Source: Flavobacterium sp. N2820
GTDB taxonomy: Bacteria; Bacteroidota; Bacteroidia; Flavobacteriales; Flavobacteriaceae
Direction of reading: 5' to 3'
NCBI RefSeq assembly: GCF_025947285.1
Contig: NZ_CP110008.1
Location: 372,001-436,000 of the forward strand
DNA length: 64,000 nt
Shown here: piece by piece, positions 24,317-33,630 of the stretch
Layout of the letters: every line of letters starts with the position of its first letter
How positions within the stretch are numbered: position 1 is the stretch's first letter
Notes under the pieces: model-generated
What the model was told of the DNA's origin: nothing
The model's input: only the letters and a program-made list of their open reading frames with translations
Database searches by the model: none
Made by a program: the position numbers and the translations under genes

Positions 24317-26551
24317 TTACCCCTTCAAAAACTCATTAATCTTTTTCCTGTCACCTGCAATCCACAAAATATCATCGGATTCTAAAATCAAATGCGATTC
24401 TGGGTTTAGAATACGTTTTCCGTTGCGTTCGATACCTACGATGATGCCGTGCGTTTTTTCTCTAATTTGCGAATCTCGGATGCTTTTTCCGATGCATACT
24501 CGGTTTTTTAGCTCTAATTGTTGCAGGATAATATCTTCTTTTGCTACATTTTCTGGTTCGTCGATTTCGTTTTTGTTCAAATAGTTTTTGAATAGTTTTA
24601 CTTGTTCATCAGTGCCAATTACATTGATTTCGTCACCCGGAAATAAGCGTTCGGTTCTAATGGGAATATTAATTGTGATATCTCCACGTTTAATAGAGGC
24701 AATGTTAATACCAAATTGCTCTCTAATTTTTAATGATTTTAATGATTTACCAGCTAAATTAGATGCAGGTGCAATCGTAAATTCTGCCATGTGACCATCC
24801 CAAGGTGATAGTACATTCTGACGTTTACTTTGCTTTGTAATTTCTCTATCGTTAAAATTTGTTATAAAATGACTTTCAATTTTATTATAAAATGCATGCA
24901 ATCGTTTTGGAAATAAAATATATAATGCAATTCCAATTACCAAGGCTATCAATGCAATTATTGGAGAGAAAAATTCATTCAATACAAATCCGAAATAGAA
25001 TAAGGTTAAGGCAATTCTAGAGAATACTAAAACAATAATTGGCCCTTGGTATTTTCTCACTTGCATTAGTTCTTGGACTTGTTCTACTGCAACTCTTCGC
25101 AACGACAATGCCCATAAAAAAGGGGATAAAATAACCACCGTAATTAAAGCCGCAATGGCATTTCCAAAACGTGAATCTTCAACCAAAGGCAAGATATATT
25201 TTGACGAAAGTAAAATAATTGCCACAATAATTATAGAATGAATAATTACCTGAGTTAAATACGCTTTTAATAAGATTTGCCATGAACTTACTGACTTAAT
25301 AGCCTCTGTATTGGCGCTGTAACGTTCTATTTTTTTGACCCAGCGTCTGGGTAGTTTTTTTTCTAAATAAATAGATAAAGGCGTTGAAAATTTGACCATG
25401 AAAGGCGTTGTAAAAGTAGTAATCGCTGAAACGGCTACGACAATTGGATATAAGAAATCGCTCGTTACATTTAAGGTCATGCCTAAAGTTGCAATGATAA
25501 AGGAAAACTCTCCAATTTGCGACAAACTCATTCCGGTTTGTATCGATTGTTTCAGCGGTTGTCCCGAAAGTAAAGCACCGATTGTTGAAGAAAGCGATTG
25601 CCCAAGAAGAACCACTAAAGTTAGAATTCCAACTGGAAACGCGTATTTCATCAACATTTCAGGATCAATCAACATGCCGACTGATACGAAGAAAACCGCG
25701 CCAAATAAATCTTTTACGGGTTTCACCAAATGTTCAATGTGTTCGGCTTGTGTAGTTTCGGCAATAATTGAACCCATAATAAACGCCCCAAGAGCAGGAG
25801 AGAAGCCCACATTTGCTGCAAAAAGCACCATTAATAAGCACAATGCCAATGAAACAATAAGCAACATTTCATCGGTTAAAAGGTGTTTGGCTTTTTTAAG
25901 CAATGTTGGAATAAAGAAAATTCCGGCTACAAACCATATGGTTAAAAAGAAAATTAATTTTAAAACGGATTGAAACAATTCACTTCCAGAAAATTGCTGA
26001 CTTACCGCAACGGTAGACAATAAAACCATCATTAAAATGGCTAAAATGTCTTGTACAATTAACGCACCAATTACATTTCCTGCGAATTTTTGCGTTTTTA
26101 CACCTAATTCGTCAAAGGTTTTTAGGATAATTGTAGTGGAAGAAATGGATAAAATTACGCCTAAAAATAAACTATTCATTTTGCCCCAATCCATTAATTG
26201 TCCTACGAAATACCCCAAAGCTACCATAGTGATAATTTGGGTCAACGCTGTTATGGAAGCCGTTCCGCCGACTTTCATTAGTTTTTTGAAACTAAACTCA
26301 AGACCTAAACTAAATAAAAGGAATATTACACCAATTTCTGCCCAAACGGTGACACTATTCATGTCTTTGACGGTTGGAAAAAAATCAAACTCGCTTCCAG
26401 CTAAAAAACCAGCGACCAAATAGCCTAAAACTAATGGTTGTTTTAATAGTCTAAAAATAAGTACTGCAATGGCCGCAGTGACTAAAATTAGTCCTAAATC
26501 GCTAATTAAATTGGGTAAATGAACTGTAGAAGCAGTTAGAAATATTGGCAT
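24317..26551 (-). CDS. Kef/CPA2-type cation:proton antiporter with two C-terminal RCK domains
   Basis: 744 residues. Residues about 10-570 hold roughly 12 or more membrane helices with CPA2 motifs (QPLVLGYLVAGFLAGSEFDF, IGVIFLLFSLGLEFSFKKL, SSTTIILKTFDELG, PALGAFIMGSIIAETTQAEHI, FFVSVGMLIDPEML). The C-terminus has two RCK-C (TrkA-C) modules, about 595-660 (FTIAPASNLAGKSLKSLKIREQFGINI...GDEINVIGTDEQV) and 675-744 (CIGKSIRDSQIREKTHGIIVGIERNGKRILNPE). There is no full TrkA-N domain. It exchanges potassium or sodium for protons across the inner membrane; ion and gating ligand are unknown. It is a single gene. Confidence 0.88.
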   Translation of the reverse strand: MPIFLTASTVHLPNLISDLGLILVTAAIAVLIFRLLKQPLVLGYLVAGFLAGSEFDFFPTVKDMNSVTVWAEIGVIFLLFSLGLEFSFKKLMKVGGTASITALTQIITMVALGYFVGQLMDWGKMNSLFLGVILSISSTTIILKTFDELGVKTQKFAGNVIGALIVQDILAILMMVLLSTVAVSQQFSGSELFQSVLKLIFFLTIWFVAGIFFIPTLLKKAKHLLTDEMLLIVSLALCLLMVLFAANVGFSPALGAFIMGSIIAETTQAEHIEHLVKPVKDLFGAVFFVSVGMLIDPEMLMKYAFPVGILTLVVLLGQSLSSTIGALLSGQPLKQSIQTGMSLSQIGEFSFIIATLGMTLNVTSDFLYPIVVAVSAITTFTTPFMVKFSTPLSIYLEKKLPRRWVKKIERYSANTEAIKSVSSWQILLKAYLTQVIIHSIIIVAIILLSSKYILPLVEDSRFGNAIAALITVVILSPFLWALSLRRVAVEQVQELMQVRKYQGPIIVLVFSRIALTLFYFGFVLNEFFSPIIALIALVIGIALYILFPKRLHAFYNKIESHFITNFNDREITKQSKRQNVLSPWDGHMAEFTIAPASNLAGKSLKSLKIREQFGINIASIKRGDITINIPIRTERLFPGDEINVIGTDEQVKLFKNYLNKNEIDEPENVAKEDIILQQLELKNRVCIGKSIRDSQIREKTHGIIVGIERNGKRILNPESHLILESDDILWIAGDRKKINEFLKG

Positions 26552-26622
26552 ACATTTGAATTTTTACTAAAATAGTGAAAAGCGTTCAGTTTTCAAAATT
26601 TCAATTCTATGTGTGCTTAATT

Positions 26623-27402
26623 TTATTGTTTTTTTAACGAATTTAGTTCTTGAAGTGTGTAAAATTTCATTTGGTTTGAAACCACAAATTGACAAATCAT
26701 TTCTAATGTTTTCAGATTTACTTCATACTCATTTGTAGCTTTATCAACTGGTTTGTGTCCGTAGAAAACAACTATTTTATTGTGCTTTTTAGCGTAATTT
26801 AAAACTTTAGTTAAGTAGTTTAAACTAAAATGCTCGTAATTGCTATCAATTCCAATTCCGTTTGCAAGTCGAGTTCCGTTGTAGAAATTAGCGTTATCGG
26901 CTACTTTTTTGCCACCTTTTGCTGTACCTCTTATGATATCGAAATGTTTTTGTAATTCGTAGTCTAACGTTTGTGTTTTGGCTCCAAAAGGATAAGCAAA
27001 CGATTTAATTTCGATGCCTTCTTTTTTAAATGCTTCGATCAATGGAAAAATTTCGACTATTAAGTATTGCTGTTTGTTGTTTTTCTTAGCGAATTCTTTT
27101 GCATTGAGATGACGAAATCCGTGACCAGCAATTTCGTGACCTTTGGTTTGAAGTTCTTTTAAATTTGCGATATCTGAAATAGAGATTTTTTCAAAATTAC
27201 TTACGCAAAATGTGGCTTTCCAATTGTATTTTGCGAGTTGAGCATCTGCTTCTTTCCATTCGTTTACAAAGTAATCGTCAAAGGTAATGACGACACCTGC
27301 TTTTGAATTTGTAGTGGTGATTTTGGAAGATGAACAAGAATAAAAGAAAAAACCTATCAGTAAACTAATGGAGATTAATTTTATACTGATAGGTTTTGGC
27401 AT
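26623..27402 (-). CDS. Polysaccharide deacetylase family lipoprotein
   Basis: 259 residues. Lipoprotein signal with lipobox Cys in FFFYSCSSS. The NodB-homology domain starts at VVITFDDYFVNEW (metal Asp pair), then WKATFCVSNFE, the metal histidines in GHEIAGHGFRHLNA, and IKSFAYPFGAKTQTLD. It removes acetyl or similar groups from a surface glycan or peptidoglycan; the substrate is unknown. It starts 12 bp after the purB stop, so it is transcribed with purB although the functions are unrelated. Confidence 0.85.
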   Translation of the reverse strand: MPKPISIKLISISLLIGFFFYSCSSSKITTTNSKAGVVITFDDYFVNEWKEADAQLAKYNWKATFCVSNFEKISISDIANLKELQTKGHEIAGHGFRHLNAKEFAKKNNKQQYLIVEIFPLIEAFKKEGIEIKSFAYPFGAKTQTLDYELQKHFDIIRGTAKGGKKVADNANFYNGTRLANGIGIDSNYEHFSLNYLTKVLNYAKKHNKIVVFYGHKPVDKATNEYEVNLKTLEMICQFVVSNQMKFYTLQELNSLKKQ

Positions 27403-27414
27403 ATTTAAAAGGAA

Positions 27415-28758
27415 TTAAATCCCCAAATAATTACTTGGTGTAATTTGCATTAATTCCGTTCTCACTTCTTCAGAAACTTTTAAAGTTCCAATGAAATTAT
27501 GAATGGCTTCTTTGTTAATTACAGTATTTGTTCTGGTTAAGTCTTTTAGAGCTTCATATGGATTTGGATAGCCTTCACGACGTAAAATTGTTTGAATTGC
27601 CTCTGCAACAACCGCCCAATTTTTCTCTAAATCTTCTGCGAATTTTTCTTCGTTCAATAATAATTTATTTAAGCCTTTCAAAGTAGCTTCAAAAGCGATT
27701 AAAGTGTGTCCCATTGGTACACCAATATTGCGCAAAACCGTACTGTCTGTTAAATCGCGTTGTAATCTTGAAAGTGGTAATTTTGCTGATAAATGTTCGA
27801 AAATTGCATTTGCAATTCCTAAATTTCCTTCCGAATTTTCAAAATCAATTGGATTTACTTTATGTGGCATTGCCGAAGAACCAATTTCTCCTGCTTTGAT
27901 TTTTTGTTTGAAATAATCCATAGAAACATACGTCCAAATATCTCTGTCCAAGTCGATTAAAATGGTATTGATACGTTTTAAAGCATCAAAAAATGCTGCA
28001 AAATGGTCATAATGTTCAATTTGTGTCGTTGGAAATGAATGGTGTAATCCCAAACTGTTTTCTACGAAATCACTTCCAAATTTTCTCCAATCGGTGTTTG
28101 GATAGGCGACTTTGTGTGCGTTATAATTTCCAGTTGCACCACCAAATTTAGCTGCAAAAGGTACGTTGAATAACAAACGCATTTGCTCTTCTAAACGTTC
28201 TACAAAAACTAAAATTTCTTTTCCTAAGCGCGTAGGAGAGGCTGGTTGTCCGTGGGTTCTAGCTAACATTGGAATGTCCTTCCATTCCATAGCTAATTCT
28301 TTTAATTTTGCAATTACGCTTACTAAACCTGGTAAATATACATTTTCAAAGGCTTCTTTGGTGGAAAGTGGAATTGCTGTATTGTTAATATCTTGGGAAG
28401 TCAACCCGAAATGGATAAACTCTTTATATTCTTGTAATCCTAAACCATCAAATTTCGATTTGATGAAATATTCCACCGCTTTTACATCGTGATTCGTTGT
28501 TTTCTCAGTTTCTTTAATCCAAAGTGCATCTTCGGTTGAAAAATTCTTGTAAATGGCTCTCAAAGAATCGTAAATCGATTTGTCAATTTTGGCTAATTGA
28601 GGTAAATCAGCTTCGCGCAAAGCAATAAAATATTCAACCTCTACCAAAACTCGGTATCTGATTAAGGCTTCTTCAGAAAAATAAGGAGATAAAGAAATAG
28701 TTTTGCTTCTATAACGACCATCAATTGGCGAAATAGCGTTTAATTCTGTTAATTGCAT
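27415..28758 (-). CDS. purB: Adenylosuccinate lyase
   Basis: 447 residues. It splits SAICAR and adenylosuccinate, releasing fumarate, in purine synthesis. Seen: ISPIDGRYRSKT start, KTTNHDVKAVEYFIK, the catalytic His region FGLTSQDINNTA, MLARTHGQPASPTRLGKE, FGGATGNYNAH, and the signature loop GSSAMPHKVNPIDFENSEG with the catalytic Ser. The length and the pattern fit the E. coli-like long form. A TATATTTG promoter box lies at 28785-28792 on the minus strand. The deacetylase gene follows in the same operon. Confidence 0.95.
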   Translation of the reverse strand: MQLTELNAISPIDGRYRSKTISLSPYFSEEALIRYRVLVEVEYFIALREADLPQLAKIDKSIYDSLRAIYKNFSTEDALWIKETEKTTNHDVKAVEYFIKSKFDGLGLQEYKEFIHFGLTSQDINNTAIPLSTKEAFENVYLPGLVSVIAKLKELAMEWKDIPMLARTHGQPASPTRLGKEILVFVERLEEQMRLLFNVPFAAKFGGATGNYNAHKVAYPNTDWRKFGSDFVENSLGLHHSFPTTQIEHYDHFAAFFDALKRINTILIDLDRDIWTYVSMDYFKQKIKAGEIGSSAMPHKVNPIDFENSEGNLGIANAIFEHLSAKLPLSRLQRDLTDSTVLRNIGVPMGHTLIAFEATLKGLNKLLLNEEKFAEDLEKNWAVVAEAIQTILRREGYPNPYEALKDLTRTNTVINKEAIHNFIGTLKVSEEVRTELMQITPSNYLGI

Positions 28759-28784
28759 TTTGTTGTGTGTTGTTTAAAGAAATG

Positions 28785-28792
28785 CAAATATA
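28785..28792 (-). promoter_or_regulatory. -7 promoter box for purB
   Basis: TATATTTG on the minus strand, 26 bp upstream of the purB ATG. No clear -33 element. Confidence 0.5.
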
Positions 28793-28795
28793 ATA

Positions 28796-28831
28796 AGAAG
28801 TTAGAAGTTAGAAGTTAGAAGTCAGAAGTTT
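28796..28831. repeat. Heptamer tandem repeat (AGAAGTT)n overlapping the sirtuin stop
   Basis: About five imperfect copies of AGAAGTT/AGAAGTC run from just behind the purB promoter into the last codons of the sirtuin gene, so its final residues (KTSDF) are encoded by the repeat. Probably a slippage-prone array. Confidence 0.6.
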
Positions 28832-29522
28832 TTTGGATAGAATTTACCAATTCCTCTTTTACAATTTTCATTCCTTCAACGGCTGTTAAAGGTAAAATTT
28901 TTAATTCGTTTGGCAAATCGTAAATGGTAGCTGGTTTTGGGTCGATGTAATATACCAGAACTTTTTCATCTACATAATTCATTAATCCAGCTGCAGGATA
29001 TACTTGTAATGAAGTCCCGATAATAATAAAAACATCAGCTGTTTCTACAATATCGATGGCGTTTTCAATCATAGGAACATCTTCGCCAAACCAAACGATA
29101 TGCGGACGTAGCTGATTGCCTTCCAAATCAAAATCACCTAAATTTAAATCGTGTTTCCAATCTAAAATAAAGTTTTCATTTGTAATACTTCTTACTTTTA
29201 ATAATTCGCCATGCAGATGAATCACTTTGTTACTTCCGGCTCTTTCGTGTAAATCGTCAACGTTTTGGGTAATAATATGAATGTCAAAATGTTCTTCTAA
29301 TTCAGCCAATATTTCGTGCGCTTTATTTGGACGTACAGTTAAGAGTTGGGCTCTTCTTTTGTTGTAAAAATCCAGTACTAATTCGGCATTTTTTTTCCAA
29401 CCAATGGGTGAAGCAACTTCCATAATATCATGGCCTTCCCATAATCCATCAGCATCACGGAATGTTTTGATTCCGCTTTCTGCACTAATTCCAGCTCCTG
29501 TTAGTACTACAATTTTTTTCAT
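28815..29522 (-). CDS. Sir2-family NAD-dependent protein deacylase
   Basis: 235 residues from the ATG at 29522; an upstream TTG would add six Lys/Arg-rich residues and is less likely. Sirtuin motifs: VVLTGAGISAESGIKTFRDADGLW, ITQNVDDLHERAGS, catalytic His in VIHLHGEL, RPHIVWFGEDVP, IIGTSLQVYPAAG. It removes acyl groups from protein lysines using NAD. Odd: the four zinc cysteines found in most sirtuins between the HGEL motif and RPHIVWF are all absent, placing it in the zinc-less bacterial group. It is preceded by the terminator of the sigma/anti-sigma operon, so it has its own promoter or depends on read-through. Confidence 0.88.
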   Translation of the reverse strand: MKKIVVLTGAGISAESGIKTFRDADGLWEGHDIMEVASPIGWKKNAELVLDFYNKRRAQLLTVRPNKAHEILAELEEHFDIHIITQNVDDLHERAGSNKVIHLHGELLKVRSITNENFILDWKHDLNLGDFDLEGNQLRPHIVWFGEDVPMIENAIDIVETADVFIIIGTSLQVYPAAGLMNYVDEKVLVYYIDPKPATIYDLPNELKILPLTAVEGMKIVKEELVNSIQKTSDF

Positions 29523-29550
29523 TTTTCTTTTCTTTTGCAATTTTAAAAAA

Positions 29551-29578
29551 CAAATGCGTCTTAAAAAAGACGCATTTG
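29551..29578 (-). terminator. Terminator of the sigma/anti-sigma operon
   Basis: Perfect 12-bp stem CAAATGCGTCTT-(4)-AAGACGCATTTG followed on the minus strand by T6. It lies 4 bp after the anti-sigma stop codon. Confidence 0.9.
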
Positions 29579-29582
29579 AGTA

Positions 29583-30368
29583 TTATACTTTTCCTAAAGT
29601 ATACAGCTGTTCCATTGTAGGGCCGGCACTTCCGCCAGCTGGTTCCAATGTAATTCCGAAGGCTTGTGCTTCATTTGCATTTTCTACTTTAATTACTTTT
29701 GTAGTACTTGTAGCATACGAATCAAGCAATCCAATACTTGTAGGCGTTAAAACAGGTTCTAACTTTAATGCCCATACTTGATATACCATGCCTTCAGGAG
29801 GAGTTGGTAGACCAGAAGCATCGATATAGACTTCTTTTGTGTTTTTGTTGTAATATGCTTTTGCATATGCGTTTGGAGCTACTTGCTGTCCTGCCAAAGC
29901 TACGGCAACATTACTTGTATCTCTTAAAACGGCTAAAACAGCTTCAGATTCTTTCTTTTTTAATTCTAAATCAACAACAGATTCTTGAAGATTGCTTTTT
30001 TCTAAAGATAAAGCATCAATTGAGCTATTTGATTCATTTAGTTTATAAAACTGAATTCCCATTCCTAAAACAAATACAGCAGCGGCAATCCAACCCATGT
30101 ATTGTGTTACAGCATTTTTAGGTTTCATTTGAATAACCTTTTGTTTTTCTAACAGCTGATTTCTGATTTTTTCAAAATTAGTGGCTGATAAATGTGGTGC
30201 AATACCATACGATAGGTTAATTACGGCTTTTTCGATAGCTGTAATTTCTTCTTTTACTTCAGGATATTGATTTGCCATTTGGTTGACTTCCGCAATTTCT
30301 TCATCGGAAAGTTTTCCAAATACGTATAACTCTAATATACCTGATTCTATATATTCTCTACTATTCAT
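29583..30368 (-). CDS. Anti-sigma factor, RskA-like
   Basis: 261 residues. The N-terminal cytosolic part (SREYIESGILELYVFGKLSDEEIAEVNQMA) resembles the anti-sigma zinc-finger-type helix bundle without the zinc Cys/His set. A single membrane helix lies at about residues 90-108 (MGWIAAAVFVLGMGIQFY), then a coiled coil, then an RskA-like periplasmic domain (VYIDASGLPTPPEGMVYQVWAL, then AQAFGITLEPAGGSAGPT). It should sequester the ECF sigma factor encoded just upstream, with which it overlaps by 8 bp. The triggering signal is unknown. No outer-membrane transducer gene is adjacent. Confidence 0.88.
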   Translation of the reverse strand: MNSREYIESGILELYVFGKLSDEEIAEVNQMANQYPEVKEEITAIEKAVINLSYGIAPHLSATNFEKIRNQLLEKQKVIQMKPKNAVTQYMGWIAAAVFVLGMGIQFYKLNESNSSIDALSLEKSNLQESVVDLELKKKESEAVLAVLRDTSNVAVALAGQQVAPNAYAKAYYNKNTKEVYIDASGLPTPPEGMVYQVWALKLEPVLTPTSIGLLDSYATSTTKVIKVENANEAQAFGITLEPAGGSAGPTMEQLYTLGKV

Positions 30369-30891
30369 TGATTAATAGTCTTAATTCGTTCATACAATTT
30401 CTGTTCTGAGTTTTTACTGTACCTAAAGGAATTTCTAACTCGTCTGATGTTTCTTGCTGTGTATACCCTTTAAAAAACAACAAATCGATAATTTGAATAC
30501 ACTTTGGTTTTAATTTCTTTATAAACTCCTTTATGCCTATCGCATCTATTTGATTGATGGTTTTTGAGTTATCGTCAAGTATATGTACGAAATTATCAGC
30601 AGATAAGTTTTTTAGATTGTTGTTAAAACCTTTAGAACGCAATTTATCTATTGAAGTATTGCGTGCTATGTTTAACATCCATGTGTACAAACGTCCTTTA
30701 GAATCGTTGTAAGAGTCTATGTTTTTCCATATTTTAATAAAAACTTCCTGAAGAACATCTTCTGCTTCTTCACGATCTTTAATTAGGGTAAAAATTACGC
30801 CATACAAGCTTTTGGAATAATTGTCATAGAGCAGGGTAAAAGACCTATCGTCTTTTTTTAATAATAAGGGGATTAATTCTTCTTGTGTCAT
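30361..30891 (-). CDS. ECF-type RNA polymerase sigma factor
   Basis: 176 residues. Region 2 is at about 20-85 (LYDNYSKSLYGVIFTLIKDREEAEDVLQEVFIKIWKNI, WMLNIARNTSIDKLRSKG). Region 4 is at about 120-170 (LFFKGYTQQETSDELEIPLGTVKTQNRNCMNEL). It directs RNA polymerase to a small regulon and is held by the co-encoded RskA-like membrane protein. The 8-bp overlap fits fixed stoichiometry. The target promoters cannot be read from this window. Confidence 0.93.
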   Translation of the reverse strand: MTQEELIPLLLKKDDRSFTLLYDNYSKSLYGVIFTLIKDREEAEDVLQEVFIKIWKNIDSYNDSKGRLYTWMLNIARNTSIDKLRSKGFNNNLKNLSADNFVHILDDNSKTINQIDAIGIKEFIKKLKPKCIQIIDLLFFKGYTQQETSDELEIPLGTVKTQNRNCMNELRLLINE

Positions 30892-30931
30892 GCAATTTAA
30901 TTTTTTACTAAAATAATAAAAAAAGTAGTAT

Positions 30932-30939
30932 TATTTTTG
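30932..30939 (+). promoter_or_regulatory. -7 promoter box for the SpoU methyltransferase
   Basis: TATTTTTG ends 4 bp before the ATG at 30944, so the transcript is predicted to be leaderless. Confidence 0.5.
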
Positions 30940-30943
30940 TTTC

Positions 30944-31615
30944 ATGGAAAATAATGTAAAAGACTTATTAGCATATTTGGAAGGATTTATCTCAGAAAAT
31001 AGAAAAGCAGGTTTTTTGAGAGTACTAAAAAACAGAACCAAACATTTTACTGTAGCAATTGAAGATGTTTTTCAATTGCATAACACTAGTGCGGTAATGC
31101 GTAGTTGTGAAGTTTTTGGAATTCAGGAGTTAAACGTAATTGAACAAAAATTCGGAAAAAGTATCGATAAAGAAATAGCAATGGGAGCCGAAAAATGGGT
31201 TGATATTCATCGTTTTAATACGATTTCTGAATGTATTTCAAATTTAAAAAGTAAAGGCTATCAAATTATTGCTACGACACCACACAACGACTCTTGTTTG
31301 TTGCATGAGTTTGATATTTCCAAGCCTTCTGCATTGTTTTTTGGAACTGAACGTGATGGTTTATCGGAAGAAGTAATGCAACAAGCCGATGGCTTTTTAA
31401 AAATACCGATGGTGGGTTATACAGAAAGTTTGAATATTTCGGTTTCTGCAGCGATTATCATTCAAGATGTAACGAATCGTTTGCGTCAATCGGATATAAA
31501 TTGGAAATTAACGGATGATGAGGTAATTGAGAAACGTTTAGATTGGACAAGAAAGTCTATTAAAGATATCGAATTTATTGAAAATAAATTTTATGAAAAT
31601 ACTGAAAATTATTAA
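30944..31615 (+). CDS. trmH: SpoU-family RNA 2'-O-methyltransferase, probably tRNA Gm18 TrmH
   Basis: 223 residues. SPOUT fold with the three SpoU motifs: NTSAVMRSCEVFGIQELNVIE, LFFGTERDGLSEEVMQQAD and IPMVGYTESLNISVSAAIIIQDV. It transfers a methyl group from SAM to a ribose 2'-OH. The length and the N-terminal helical arm resemble TrmH, which modifies G18 in tRNA, more than the longer RlmB-type proteins; the exact target is inferred. It overlaps the convergent nhaA by 4 bp. Confidence 0.85.
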   Translation: MENNVKDLLAYLEGFISENRKAGFLRVLKNRTKHFTVAIEDVFQLHNTSAVMRSCEVFGIQELNVIEQKFGKSIDKEIAMGAEKWVDIHRFNTISECISNLKSKGYQIIATTPHNDSCLLHEFDISKPSALFFGTERDGLSEEVMQQADGFLKIPMVGYTESLNISVSAAIIIQDVTNRLRQSDINWKLTDDEVIEKRLDWTRKSIKDIEFIENKFYENTENY

Positions 31616-32766
31616 TTTTCTTCATCAATAATTTCTCTTGATAATGTAAGTTTTAAACTGATAAATCCAATTAAACCAGCAATTAATGAGGTTAACAGAA
31701 TAATGAATTTTGCATTATTAATAATTGTTTCCTTCTCAAAAGCCAAAAGCGTTATGAAAATCGACATTGTAAAACCAATTCCTGCTAAAAATCCCACACC
31801 AAGAATTGACTTCCAATTTAATTCATTTGGAAGTTTACACCAGCCAAGTTTAATTGCTATAAATAAGATGGTAATAATTCCCAAAGGCTTACCAATAATA
31901 AGTCCAAGCGCAATTCCTATGCTATAATTTTGTGTAATAATTGTAGTAAAATCAGATCCAATTACAATGGCTGTGTTTGCTAATGCAAAGATTGGTAAAA
32001 TAATAAAAGCAACTGGTTTGTGTAAAAAATGTTGTAGTATATAGGAAGTAGATTTTTCTCCTCCATTTCCAAAAGGGATTGCAAAAGCCAATAAAACACC
32101 AGTAATCGTAGCGTGAACTCCAGAATGAAGCATAAAATACCACATAAGAACACCTCCAATTAAATAAGGAATTAAGTTTCTAATTTTCAAACGATTAAGA
32201 ACTAATAAAAAAGCAAAAATAGCTAATGCAATTATAAGGTTTGACCAAAATAATGCTTTTGTATAGAAAATTGCAATAATCATTATAGCGCCTAAATCGT
32301 CAATTACGGCTAATGCTGTTAAGAAAATTTTTAATGACGTTGGTACTCTATTTCCTAATAATGATAAAATTCCCAATGCAAAAGCAATATCTGTTGCCAT
32401 CGGAATTCCGGCTCCAGATTGTGTTTCGGTTCCAAAGTTAAAGAGTAAAAAAATTGTGGCAGGGATAATCATTCCGCCGATAGCACCAAAAATTGGAAGT
32501 AGCGCATCTTTTATATTGGATAATTCGCCTTGGTAGATTTCTCTTTCAAGTTCTAAACCAATCAATAAAAAGAAAATAGTCATCAATCCATCGTTTATCC
32601 AATGTTCAATGCTATGTCCAGCAAACGAATTTTCCCAGAAATGTAAATATGAACTACCAAAAGCTGAGTTAGCAATTGCTAATGAAATTAAGGTAAATGC
32701 AATAAGAACTAAACCGCCTGATTTTTCACTTTCGAAAAAATCTTTATATAATTGTGTTGCTTTCAT
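31612..32766 (-). CDS. nhaA: Na+/H+ antiporter NhaA
   Basis: 384 residues with about 11-12 membrane helices. Family motifs: HWINDGLMTIFFLLIGLELERE, GGMIIPATIFLLFN, GAGIPMATDIAFALGILSLLG, and TALAVIDDLGAIMIIAIFYT with the two ion-binding aspartates in helix 5. It expels sodium or lithium in exchange for protons. A conventional member of the family with no obvious defect. Confidence 0.95.
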   Translation of the reverse strand: MKATQLYKDFFESEKSGGLVLIAFTLISLAIANSAFGSSYLHFWENSFAGHSIEHWINDGLMTIFFLLIGLELEREIYQGELSNIKDALLPIFGAIGGMIIPATIFLLFNFGTETQSGAGIPMATDIAFALGILSLLGNRVPTSLKIFLTALAVIDDLGAIMIIAIFYTKALFWSNLIIALAIFAFLLVLNRLKIRNLIPYLIGGVLMWYFMLHSGVHATITGVLLAFAIPFGNGGEKSTSYILQHFLHKPVAFIILPIFALANTAIVIGSDFTTIITQNYSIGIALGLIIGKPLGIITILFIAIKLGWCKLPNELNWKSILGVGFLAGIGFTMSIFITLLAFEKETIINNAKFIILLTSLIAGLIGFISLKLTLSREIIDEEN

Positions 32767-32840
32767 TCTATTTTTTTTTGAATTGACTAAAAAATCAATC
32801 CGATTATCAAATAGTTTAAAAAGGATAAGAAACCTTTATT

Positions 32841-33614
32841 TTATTTGCTTTTTTTCAAAACTTTATACTCCTCATAGCAGGAACTTATTGCGTCCATGAT
32901 TTGTAAGTCGTTTGCAGTTTTTATGAAGTATTCAGAGTAATTACAATTTTCCAAGATTAACGGAATATCGTCTTTATTGATTTCTAATAAAGCAGCTAAT
33001 GTTTCTCTGTCAAATTTTGTTGCTAAAAGATTTCTAACGGTGTCGTCTTTTTTCATTTCTTTTATTTTTTTCATTTCTTTTGGACGTTTGCCAAAAACGT
33101 TATAGAGAAAATCGGCAGGATTAAATATTGAGCCTAAGACTTTAGAGACCGCTCCCGGAGATTTGTCTCCTACTTCATAACCGGCTTGTAAACCTGTAAT
33201 ATTATAGCGGTAATTATCTGAAGCTACTGGAATTAATTCGGTGTCTACTTGGACATATCCCGTTAAGTTGTATTTGTAAACTGTTACTTCATCTAAAACA
33301 TAAGATTTTTCACTTAGGTAGATTTTGGTTGGATTTTCTTTAATCCAGTCATTAGTTACTTTAACTTTTACAGTTTCAAATCCTAAAAAACTAAATAAAA
33401 GAGTGTCATTGACTTGTGCTGCAATTTCAAATAAACCGCTAGGAGTGGTTACGGTTCCTAAAACTCTTGTTGCATTAATTACATGTACATTTCCCATAGG
33501 TAATCGCGTTTCGTTATGAATCACGGTTCCTTTAATTAATTTTACAAGTGTATCATTTTGCGAATTAGCAAAGTTTGATACTAGTAAAAAAAGAAAAACT
33601 ACAAAATATCTCAT
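32841..33614 (-). CDS. Exported protein with carboxypeptidase-like regulatory domain
   Basis: 257 residues. Signal peptide (to NFANSQ, about 19). Residues about 25-105 form a CarboxypepD_reg-type beta-sandwich (LIKGTVIHNETRLPMGNVHVIN, GTVTTPSGLFEIAAQVNDTLLFSFLGFETVKV), as found at the start of TonB-dependent receptors, but no barrel follows. The C-terminal part is helical and charged (RPKEMKKIKEMKKDD). It is probably periplasmic; function unknown. A TATTTTTG box at 33631-33638 serves as promoter. Confidence 0.75.
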   Translation of the reverse strand: MRYFVVFLFLLVSNFANSQNDTLVKLIKGTVIHNETRLPMGNVHVINATRVLGTVTTPSGLFEIAAQVNDTLLFSFLGFETVKVKVTNDWIKENPTKIYLSEKSYVLDEVTVYKYNLTGYVQVDTELIPVASDNYRYNITGLQAGYEVGDKSPGAVSKVLGSIFNPADFLYNVFGKRPKEMKKIKEMKKDDTVRNLLATKFDRETLAALLEINKDDIPLILENCNYSEYFIKTANDLQIMDAISSCYEEYKVLKKSK

Positions 33615-33630
33615 TCTTTATTTATTGATT

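Noticed and set aside
25392..26423. Two plus-strand frames of 193 and 128 residues inside the Kef-type antiporter gene
   Set aside because: Antisense shadows of a membrane protein gene; translations lack signal, domain or start context.
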